12,824 nt of DNA, from contig DHIZ01000011.1 of the NCBI GenBank assembly GCA_002404055.1, positions 1 through 12,824 on the forward strand, given 5' to 3'. Positions 1-6,298 of this stretch are shown here, piece by piece. This stretch comes from Chloroflexi bacterium UBA4733 (lineage in GTDB: Bacteria; Chloroflexota; UBA4733). How positions within the stretch are numbered: the first letter of the stretch is position 1; the number at the start of each line of letters is the position of its first letter. The notes under the pieces are model-generated. The model was not told the origin of the DNA and did no database searches. It saw only the letters and a list, made by a program, of their open reading frames with translations. The position numbers and the translations under genes were made by a program.

Positions 1-2
1 CC

Positions 3-590
3 CGCCTGGACCGCTGGGAGACGGAGTCCTTGGCGGATCTGGTAGCGACCGTGCCGCTCGGTCTGCGGCTCGAGGTCGCCTTTCACCATGCGCGGCGAGC
101 GCGCCGCGTCACCGTGGAGATCGGCTGGCTCCAGCTCCGCTTGCCCGGCCAAGATTGGCCGCTGTGGGCGCTGGTAGCGCACGACCCCGACCTGGATCGC
201 GATTTGGTACTCCTGACCAACGTCCCCATCCGCTCTGCGGCGGACGCGCAGACGGTCTCTACCGACTGGCGCTACCGTCCCCAGATCGAGCACACCTACC
301 GCTTCGATCAAGAGGACGGCTTGGATGTGGAGGACATGCGCGTGCGCAAGCTGGAGCGGATGCGCCGCCTCTTCCTGCTGGTCTTGCTCGCCGCCATGTT
401 CGTCTACCACCTCGGCCTAGCCTGGCCTCAGCCGGCCATCCGCTGGCTACGCTGTCTGGGCGGCAAACTCGGCCTGCGCATCGACCGCGACGGCCCCTAC
501 CTCCTCCTCGCCGGCATCCGCGCCGTCTTCACCACCGCTGCCACACTCGCCTATGCCGCCCACTTCCCCTTCCCCAGAGGCGGCACATAG
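3..590 (+). CDS. IS4-like DDE transposase, C-terminal part (5' end outside window)
   Basis: The frame is open to the left edge, so the gene begins before the window and 195 codons plus the stop are visible. A TTG at position 30 is only an internal codon. The decisive stretch is around residues 80-115 counted from that TTG: WRYRPQIEHTYRF followed by Q. It matches the YREK signature of IS4-type transposases (R, three residues, the third catalytic Glu, six residues, then Lys or a substitute); here Gln stands where Lys is usual. A hydrophobic helix (LFLLVLLAAMFVYHL) follows, as is common after the catalytic Glu in this fold. The catalytic Asp residues would lie outside the window, so whether the element is intact cannot be judged. 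Its right terminal repeat should lie between 591 and about 660, but I could not identify it without the left end. It sits directly upstream of the regulator promoter. Family assignment is moderate; transposase identity is fairly secure. Confidence 0.72.
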   Translation, partial: RLDRWETESLADLVATVPLGLRLEVAFHHARRARRVTVEIGWLQLRLPGQDWPLWALVAHDPDLDRDLVLLTNVPIRSAADAQTVSTDWRYRPQIEHTYRFDQEDGLDVEDMRVRKLERMRRLFLLVLLAAMFVYHLGLAWPQPAIRWLRCLGGKLGLRIDRDGPYLLLAGIRAVFTTAATLAYAAHFPFPRGGT

Positions 591-619
591 TTGTGGGTAA
601 TCACCAGAAGACGCCCCCA

Positions 620-648
620 TTGACAGCGCGGCCCCCGGCCCTTACAGT
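620..648 (+). promoter_or_regulatory. Probable sigma70-type promoter of the regulator gene
   Basis: A perfect -35 hexamer TTGACA (620-625) is followed by a 17-nt spacer and TACAGT (643-648), a 4 of 6 match to the -10 consensus. Transcription would begin near 655, about 25-45 nt before the possible start codons at 678 and 702. It lies between the transposase stop and the regulator, so it may be either native or carried on the end of the insertion sequence. The sequence GCGAT occurs at 659-663 and 671-675, 12 bp apart and just downstream of the -10, which could be an operator; that part is speculation. Confidence 0.55.
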
Positions 649-677
649 ACCCATCTTAGCGATTACGTTGGCGATAG

Positions 678-1898
678 ATGCGAATGAATGGAGGGCCAGT
701 ATTGACGGAAGGACGGGCGAAGATCGCCGCTGGCGCTGACGGCGGAGGGACCGGCTACCAACCGCGGGAGGTAAGTGAGCGGCTCGGTGTCGCGGCCGCC
801 ACGCTCCGGTTGTGGAGCAGCCAATTCGCCGATCTGCTGAGTGGGCCGGCGGGCCGGCGGGCCGACGGTGTCGCGACTCATCGGCGCTATGACGAAGCAG
901 ACGTGCAGCTACTGACGATCATCCAAGCCTTGCGTCGTGAAGGTTTGGGCACCGAGGAGGTACGGCGACGGCTTCTGGAGCAGCGTACGGCTAGCCCCTC
1001 CCCCGCCGCGCCGAACGGCATACCTTTGCTCGGAATGCCGGGTGTCGAGCAGTTACAGGAGCGGTTGGCAACCCTGCCGGCGAAGCAGTATCTGCTGGCG
1101 CAAGCCCTGCTTAAGACGCCGGAGATGATCATGTTCGGCTCGGTACGCGAGCTCGCGCGCGAGCTTCAGGTCAACAATGCGACGATTGTTCGCTTCGCCC
1201 AGTCGCTCGGCTACAAGGGCTATCAGGCCCTCCAGAGCGCTCTGCGTCAGGCGTACCTGCCCCGGGCCGGCCTGCAACCGCCGCGCGATAGCAGCGCGGT
1301 AGCAAGCCCGGATAGCGCCGTCGCCGCGACGATCGCGCAGCACGACGCGAATCTCCGCGTGGCGATGCAACACTTTCAGGCGACCGACCTGGAACGGATT
1401 GGCGATGCGCTCCTCAGCGCCCGGCGAATCCTCGTCTATGCGACCGGCTCTCCCATCATTCCCGCCACCTTGTTGGTGCGCCTGTTACGGCATGTGGGAC
1501 TGCTGGGCGAGTTGGTGCCGCCATCGGACGTCGACCGGACGATTGCGCTCCACGACGTCGGGCGGGAGGATGTCGTCGTCGGCATCGGCTTCTGGCTCAC
1601 GTTCCGCGGCGTGGTCGACGCGCTGGCGCAAGCGCGCCGGCTTGGGGCACGCACTATCGCTATCACCGGCAGCCCCACTAGCCCGCTCACCCGCGTGGCC
1701 GACTATCTCCTGATCGCTCCCTCCCAGGGTGCCGCGATCTCCTTCTCCACGGTCGTCTCCGTCGCGGTTGTCGAAGCCCTCGCGGCGCACCTGGCGGGCC
1801 GCCGGCCGGAGCGCACCGCGGCGATCCAGCAGCAACTGCGCGACCTTTACCTGGAAGAAGGGCTGCTTGCGCCACTGCTCGACGGAGTGGCTGAGTAA
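678..1898 (+). CDS. MurR/RpiR-type regulator with an extra N-terminal MerR-like HTH and a C-terminal SIS domain
   Basis: Three modules are visible in 406 residues (counted from ATG 678). Residues 27-100 read like a MerR winged HTH: YQPREVSERLGVAAATLRLW, then the wing HRRYDEADVQLL and a helix EGLGTEEVRRRL. Residues 121-197 are an RpiR-type HTH (SVRELARELQVNNATIVRFAQSLGYKGYQALQ). Residues about 236-375 are a SIS sugar-isomerase fold (ILVYATGS, then DVVVGIGFW, then GARTIAITGSPTSPLTRVADYLL). Typical RpiR regulators have only the last two modules and about 280-300 residues, so the extra HTH explains the length. The usual S-x-S-G-x-T phosphate-binding loop is replaced by G-I-G-F-W-L-T-F, so the ligand may not be an ordinary sugar phosphate. 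The gene stands first in a plus-strand group with an oxidoreductase remnant and a sugar-binding lipoprotein, as expected for a local regulator of sugar use. The start is uncertain: a TTG at 702 has the better ribosome binding site. RpiR/SIS is secure; MerR-like is strong by eye. Confidence 0.88.
   Translation: MRMNGGPVLTEGRAKIAAGADGGGTGYQPREVSERLGVAAATLRLWSSQFADLLSGPAGRRADGVATHRRYDEADVQLLTIIQALRREGLGTEEVRRRLLEQRTASPSPAAPNGIPLLGMPGVEQLQERLATLPAKQYLLAQALLKTPEMIMFGSVRELARELQVNNATIVRFAQSLGYKGYQALQSALRQAYLPRAGLQPPRDSSAVASPDSAVAATIAQHDANLRVAMQHFQATDLERIGDALLSARRILVYATGSPIIPATLLVRLLRHVGLLGELVPPSDVDRTIALHDVGREDVVVGIGFWLTFRGVVDALAQARRLGARTIAITGSPTSPLTRVADYLLIAPSQGAAISFSTVVSVAVVEALAAHLAGRRPERTAAIQQQLRDLYLEEGLLAPLLDGVAE
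690..695 (+). promoter_or_regulatory. Shine-Dalgarno favouring an internal TTG start of the regulator
   Basis: GGAGGG at 690-695 sits 6 nt before TTG 702-704, which is in frame with the ATG at 678. The ATG at 678 has no recognisable ribosome binding site. Translation may therefore begin at 702, eight codons later. Both starts give the same domains. Confidence 0.45.
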
Positions 1899-2850
1899 AC
1901 TATCTAGCGCATCTTACTTAAATGCATCGCATCGTCGCGTCAAGTCGGAATATCTCGAGCGGGCGCAGACCGTTACCGGTCTGCCGCCGAGCGCCTGCTT
2001 CTCTTCGCTGACCGATGCGCTGGCTGCCGTGGAAGCCGACACGGTCGTGGTCGTCGTCCATGCCCAGCTGCATGGCCGCTTCATCCGGGAGGCTCTCCTA
2101 GCCGGCAAGCATGTAATGGTGGAGAAGCCGCTGACCTGCGATTTGACCGAGGCCGAAGAGTTGATAGCGCTGGCAGAGCGGCAGGGCCGCCGTTTGATGG
2201 TCACGCAACAGATGCGTTATCTGCCAGTCGAGCGGACGCTGCGGCGCCTGCTCGCTGAAGAGGCTTACGGCCGGCTTGGCTTTGGTCACTACGTCGCCTA
2301 TAAGGCCCGGGGGGCGGCCTACCCGAACAGCGATCATATGCATCTCTGGCAGATGGCGGTGCATGAGCTGGACGAGCTGCTCGCCATGATCAACCGACCG
2401 GTCCTGCGCGTGGCGGCGCGGGAGTTCCAGCCGGTCTGGGGCAACTGGCCCTCCGAGTCGACGATCTCGGCGGTGCTAGAGTTCCGGGGCGGCCCGACGA
2501 TCAGCTACCTTTCGACCTCCGACGCCCGTGCCTTCAGCCACGAGTTTCGCGTCGAGTGTGAGCGCGGCGCGCTAATCCACCGCGCCAATCGCGTCGGTGG
2601 CGAGGGGAAGCTCGTCATCGCTACGCGCGAGGGCGAACAGCCGTTGGCGCTCGATCCGGCGCTGGACCGCCGCGCTGGTGGGGCTGGCATGGCCGACCTC
2701 TTTGCTCGCTACGTGCTCAATGGCGTCGAGCCGGAGGTGTCGGGACGTCGCAACCTGCGTACGCTGCGCCTCTGCGACGCCATCATCCGCTCGTCGCAGA
2801 CCAGTCAGGCGGTGGAACTGGCTGACGGTGTTGCACTGGAGCGAGTCTGA
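1899..2850 (+). pseudogene. Gfo/Idh/MocA oxidoreductase lacking its N-terminus and start codon
   Basis: The frame encodes a recognisable NAD(P)-dependent Gfo/Idh/MocA dehydrogenase from about 1940: VEADTVVVVVHAQLHGRFIREALLAGKHVMVEKPL contains the family EKP motif, followed by the QQMRY segment and the central VHELDELLAMI stretch that carries the active-site His/Asp. The C-terminal domain runs to a normal stop. Missing is the first 30-50 residues, meaning the first beta strand and the G-x-G-x-x-G nucleotide-binding loop. Family members are usually 330-390 residues; about 305 remain. Between the regulator stop and the conserved part there is no ATG, GTG or TTG in frame; the first is GTG at 2029, well inside the fold. 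The missing part cannot be supplied by a frameshift because the preceding bases encode the regulator C-terminus. A 5' deletion ending just after 1898 is the simplest explanation. The AT-richer stretch 1896-1930 may be the scar. The product would not bind NAD normally. Confidence 0.75.
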
Positions 2851-2961
2851 CCTGTCTGGTCTCTGTCAAAGGTCGCATCGGAAGGAGGCAGCCCGGATTC
2901 CATAGTTGACGCCGGCGGCCCGGCCGGACCGTCGTGCTGGAGCGAAGTGAAGGAGTTAGAC

Positions 2962-4392
2962 ATGAGCCTGTCCAGGTTAGTAACCCCTGAACGAACAATC
3001 AGTCGACGTGCCTACCTGCGCTGGATGCTGCTGGCCGGGTCGGCGCTGGCCCTCAGCGCTTGCGGTGGCGCGACGACGGCGAAGGTGACAACTGTCGCGT
3101 CCACAACGGCCTCGCAGGCAAGTGCCTCGACAGCGTCCCACGCGACCGCTGCCTCGACGGCGGCCGCGACCCAAAGCGCAGCTTCCCCGGCGAGTGCCGC
3201 TACAAGTGCCGCGAAGAAAGCGCTCAATCTGCAGATCTGGCAGAGTTGGGGCGACAACACTGACCCGCGGACGGTGTACAACGTCAAGAACATCTTCCCG
3301 AAGTTTGCGGTGGCTTATCCAGGCGTTGTTCCGCAGCAAGTGAACGAAGGCAATGGAAACCAGATCCTGCAGAAGATCAGCGCGAACGTTGCCGCCGGTA
3401 CGCCGCCCGATCTGGCCTATGTCAACAGCGCGTGGACCGTCGGCCTGGGATCGAAGGGCGCCATCATCGCGATGGACGACCTCATAGCCCGCACGAAGGG
3501 CTTCGATAAGAGTGACTATTACCCCCACTTGTGGGAGGCGCTGACCTACCAGAACAAGATCTGGGCCTTTCCCCAGTACAATCACCCCTTTGCCGTCTAC
3601 TATCGCACGGACATCTTCGACCGCTTCAATGCTCAGGTGCCCAAGACCTGGGATGACTTCACGGCACTGGCACAGAAAGTCAACCATCCAGGAGATGGGC
3701 AGTACGCGTCGGACATGGGCATGGGTGATACGTCAATATGGGACACAGTGCAGCGGGCGGACGGTGGCTCGTACCTCTCGGCCGATGGCAACAAGGTGGC
3801 CTGGGCAGGCGAGGCAGGACAGGAAGCGCTGGGCTTTCTTAAGGACCTCTTCACGAAGTACCAGGCGGTACCGCCCAAAAGCATTAAGGACGGCTTTGTG
3901 AACGGCAAGATCGCCACGACAATCAGTGGGCCTTTCCGTGTCAACGGCTACCTTCAGAAAAAGCTCCCCGTCCTCAGCTTCCCCTTCCCGAAAGGGAAAG
4001 TGAAAGATGTCGCCCACACTGACGTCAACGCCTGGGCCATCTTCAAGACCAGCGGCGACCGCGAGCAAGCGGCCTTTGACTTCGCTGCCTTTAGCGCGAG
4101 CACCGCGGTCTTTACGGATTTTGCCATCCACCTCTACTACGTGCCATTGACCAAGTCCGTCGCCGCAGCACCGGCGTACCAAAAGTTCGTGGCGGAAAAT
4201 CCAATCATGGCGGCCTTCCTCGACGATTCGGTGCAACCCATCACCGTGCCGCTTACCACAGTTAGCGCCGAGTTGGAGCAGATTCTGGCGAAGCATTTGA
4301 CGGAGGTAGAGTCGGGCAAGGTAGATACGCTCACCGCGCTGAAGAATGCCGAGACTGAAGGGAACGCCCAACTCAGCCGGGGAACGACGTGA
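2962..4392 (+). CDS. ABC-transporter sugar-binding lipoprotein (family 1 extracellular solute-binding protein)
   Basis: The protein has 476 residues starting at ATG 2962, chosen because AAGGAG (2950-2955) sits 6 nt upstream; a GTG at 2947 is in frame but lies next to that site. The N-terminus is a Tat-type lipoprotein signal: S-R-R-A-Y-L-R (R15, R16), a hydrophobic core, and lipobox L-S-A-C with Cys34 as the lipidated residue. An Ala/Ser/Thr-rich linker covers residues 35-86 and would hold the domain off the membrane. The mature domain starts at LNLQIWQSWGDN and has the usual pattern of a UgpB/MalE-like binding protein (FPQYNHPFAVYYRTDIFDRF, GKIATTISGPFRV). It would capture a sugar or sugar-like solute outside the cell for an ABC importer, but no permease or ATPase gene is in the window. 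It is clearly paralogous to the binding protein at the right end (11943-12824). The upstream 111 bp show no convincing promoter, so it may be read from the regulator promoter. The substrate is unknown. Confidence 0.92.
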   Translation: MSLSRLVTPERTISRRAYLRWMLLAGSALALSACGGATTAKVTTVASTTASQASASTASHATAASTAAATQSAASPASAATSAAKKALNLQIWQSWGDNTDPRTVYNVKNIFPKFAVAYPGVVPQQVNEGNGNQILQKISANVAAGTPPDLAYVNSAWTVGLGSKGAIIAMDDLIARTKGFDKSDYYPHLWEALTYQNKIWAFPQYNHPFAVYYRTDIFDRFNAQVPKTWDDFTALAQKVNHPGDGQYASDMGMGDTSIWDTVQRADGGSYLSADGNKVAWAGEAGQEALGFLKDLFTKYQAVPPKSIKDGFVNGKIATTISGPFRVNGYLQKKLPVLSFPFPKGKVKDVAHTDVNAWAIFKTSGDREQAAFDFAAFSASTAVFTDFAIHLYYVPLTKSVAAAPAYQKFVAENPIMAAFLDDSVQPITVPLTTVSAELEQILAKHLTEVESGKVDTLTALKNAETEGNAQLSRGTT

Positions 4393-4432
4393 TGCCCCTG
4401 GGCGCCGGCAGACGGACGACGGAGGGAATGCT

Positions 4433-5202
4433 GTGACCAACCTGCTGCTGCTTTGGACGGATGAATAGCGTGTCGACACGATCGGCGCTAGTGACAATCG
4501 TCAGATTCGCACGCCGAATCTGGACCGCTTGGCCGAGCGGGCCATCGCCTTCGATCAAACCTACTGCGCCATTCCTATCTGTACACCGTCGCGTGCGACC
4601 ATTCTGACCGGCCTCTGGCCCCATACCCACGGGGCGTTGCACAACAACATTCCACTGCCCTCGGAAGCGCCCACGATCGCGGAGCGCTTGCGGTCACAGG
4701 GCTACCGCTGCGGCTATGCCGGCCAGTGGCACCTCGGCGAAGAGCTGCATCCGCAGCACGGCTTCCTGGACAGCTGGTCGAGCATAGAGGGTGGCCACGT
4801 CAAGGATTGTCACCGCGACGGATTTTCGACCTACCAGCAGTGGCTCTACGCCCGTGGCTTCACCCCTCCCGATCAGGCGGCGGACGGCACCCACGTCTTC
4901 AGTCGCACCACCGCAGCGCGCCTTCCGGAGGCGGCCGGGAAGCCAGCCTTTCTGGCCGACGCCGCCTGCCGCTTCCTGGATACCTTGACCGTCAGCCTTT
5001 CCTGCCCTCCGTCAACTTCCTGGAACCACAAATGCCGTTCAACGATCCCTGGGACGGCATGTACGAGCCGGCGGAGCTGGCACTGCCGGAAAGCTGGCGT
5101 CACGAGCCGGACGAGACCATGCCGCTGCGCTATCGGCTCCACTGCGCTGAATATCTTCGCCACAACCGGCACGTAGCTACGGACGACGCGCCTGGCTGGC
5201 AG
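4433..5202 (+). pseudogene. Type I sulfatase remnant: amber codon, frameshift, truncated 3' end
   Basis: A GTG at 4433 has GGAGGG (4421-4426) 6 nt upstream and begins a sulfatase-like reading, VTNLLLLWTDE, then TAG at 4466-4468, then R-V-D-T-I-G and TPNLDRLAERA. Relatives read DEQR-x-D-T-x-G here, so a CAG glutamine codon has probably become TAG. The formylglycine motif C-T-P-S-R is intact at codons 50-54, followed by GYAGQWHLGE. Near 4976-4995 the homology moves to another frame, continuing with QPFLPSVNFLEPQMPFNDPWDGMY and ending with HVATDDAPGW at about 5199. The expected next part (the segment containing the second metal-site S-D-H-G-D) is absent and IS701-type transposase sequence begins. 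Three separate lesions make this a pseudogene. The intact gene would have cleaved sulfate esters, probably from a sulfated sugar, and it follows the binding-protein gene by 40 bp, so it was likely in the same operon. Confidence 0.85.
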
Positions 5203-5949
5203 GCACCCGCTGCGGCGGGACTGTGGTATCTGGCGGAGGTACCGCGCAGCACGTTCGTCTGGCCGCTGGTAGCGGAGTTTGCCGCCGTGCGGGCCGTGGC
5301 CGTGCGGGACGGACTCCCCGGGCCGGAGGTCTGGCTGCGCCCCCAGGGGGCACCCGGCCGCCCGCTGCCGACCCCAGGCGAGACGCCGGAGGTCAAGTAT
5401 TACCTCAGCCAGGCGCCCGCCGACACCCCGCTGGCCACATTGGTCCGCGTCAGCGGGTTGCGCTGGCCCATCAAGGCCTGCTTCGAGGAAGGCAAGGAGG
5501 AGGTAGGACTCGATCACTACGAGCTCCGCTTCTGGCGGGGCTGGTACCACCACATGATGTTGGTGCTCCTGGCTCACCATTTCCTGGTCCGGCTGCAACG
5601 ACGATTGGACCAGAGAGGGGGGGACCAACAGCAAGCGACCGATCCATCCTTGCCACTTCCACTCTCGCCACCCCCACTCTCGCCACCCCCGGTGTCGGTG
5701 CAGCCTGCGCCGGTGGTCTGCTTGGACGGCGTGGACCGCCGGGAGCATCCGCGCCGGCTCCCGCTGCCCCCCTTGGTGCTGCCTTCGCTGCCCCAGGTAC
5801 GCCAACTCTTGCGGGCGCTGTTACCGCTGCCTAGCTTCAACCTCACCGCCGCCCTGGCGCTCGTCGCCCATCAGCAGCACCACAACATCGCCGCCTACCG
5901 CTCCCACCGCAAACGCACCCTCCGGCGCCTGGTGGGACAAGGCCCGTGA
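5203..5949 (+). mobile_element. IS701-family transposase, 3' remnant fused in frame to the sulfatase remnant
   Basis: From GLWYLAEVPRSTFVWPL onward the frame encodes the C-terminal half of an IS701-type DDE transposase: YYLSQAPADTPLATLVRVSGLRWPI, then CFEEGKEEVGLDHYELR, GWYHHMMLVLLAHHFLVRLQ, and the closing NIAAYRSHRKRTLRRL. The N-terminal half, with both catalytic Asp residues, is absent; the sulfatase remnant runs directly into it in the same frame, with the joint at about 5199-5208. The position of the third catalytic residue (R, three residues, Glu, six residues, Lys) reads Lys instead of Glu, which indicates further decay. A low-complexity Pro/Ser/Leu segment lies at 5640-5700. The transposase could not be active. 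The terminal repeat of the original element was not identified with certainty. Confidence 0.82.
5661..5690 (+). repeat. Perfect 15-bp tandem duplication inside the transposase remnant
   Basis: ACTCTCGCCACCCCC occurs at 5661-5675 and again at 5676-5690 without a gap, encoding a repeated Leu-Ser-Pro-Pro-Pro. It keeps the frame. This is most simply a replication-slippage duplication in a variable linker of the transposase. Confidence 0.85.
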
Positions 5950-5971
5950 TCTATCTCTCGTTGTACTATAA

Positions 5972-6101
5972 GAGTCTGTCTGAGTTGCCAATTATCTTCC
6001 CCCAGGCTATGCGGTTCTCAAGATGACACTTATGATCGTCGAGTTATCAGCTTGTTATGATTGAAGAAGCAATGAAGATTCCGCGCAACTCAGACAGACT
6101 C
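5972..6101. mobile_element. MITE-like 130-bp element with perfect 17-bp terminal inverted repeats
   Basis: GAGTCTGTCTGAGTTGC at 5972-5988 is exactly repeated in inverted orientation at 6085-6101 (GCAACTCAGACAGACTC). The 96 bp between are visibly more AT-rich than the surroundings and hold no credible gene. GAGTCTGTCTGA-like tips resemble the ends of several DDE insertion sequences, so this is probably a non-autonomous derivative of an IS whose transposase is elsewhere. I could not see a clear target-site duplication: the flanks are TATAA on the left and CTGGT on the right. It lies 22 bp after the IS701 remnant stop. Alternatives are a very long-looped bidirectional hairpin or two independent IS ends. 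The repeat is certain; the MITE interpretation is inference. Confidence 0.7.
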
Positions 6102-6298
6102 CTGGTAGGCGGGCTTATTCCGGTTTCCTGTTCCGATGATCGTCAAAGGCCAAGATACTGCCGCCGGATATCCATCATGCACTTCAGTTCCACCGTAACC
6201 CCCAGTTCGCCCAGCCCTTTCGGGAGGATGGGCAGCCCGCATGGGCGCCAGTGCCGGTCACGGGTGTATATCGGTCGTGGTCATGCCATCATCCTTTG
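6102..6298 (-). other. Intergenic stretch with a possible minus-strand gene scrap (6143-6280)
   Basis: No complete gene is present. On the minus strand one frame is open between stops at 6281-6283 and 6143-6145 (45 codons) and reads plausibly like protein, including HWRPCGLPILPKGLGELGV and MMDIRRQYLGL, but it has no start codon upstream of that text and I do not recognise the family. It could be the C-terminal remnant of a deleted gene of the minus-strand operon. No terminator with a T-run was seen downstream of the gene ending at 6299. Confidence 0.25.

Noticed and set aside
1729..2850. A single continuous frame starting inside the regulator and covering the oxidoreductase, possibly made by programmed frameshifting.
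   Set aside because: No slippery site or stimulatory structure is evident, and a fusion would still lack the NAD-binding loop. The overlap with the regulator is simply an open alternative frame.
2879..2900. AAGGAGG in the gap before the first binding-protein gene as the ribosome site of a small leader peptide.
   Set aside because: No start codon followed by a meaningful frame lies at a suitable distance.
2906..2934. TTGACG as a -35 element of a promoter for the first binding-protein gene.
   Set aside because: At the usual spacing the -10 region is GC-rich with no TATAAT-like hexamer.
4873..5805. 310-codon minus-strand frame opposite the sulfatase/transposase remnant.
   Set aside because: It has no recognisable motifs, and the plus-strand reading has clear sulfatase and IS701 homology. 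It is an antisense shadow.
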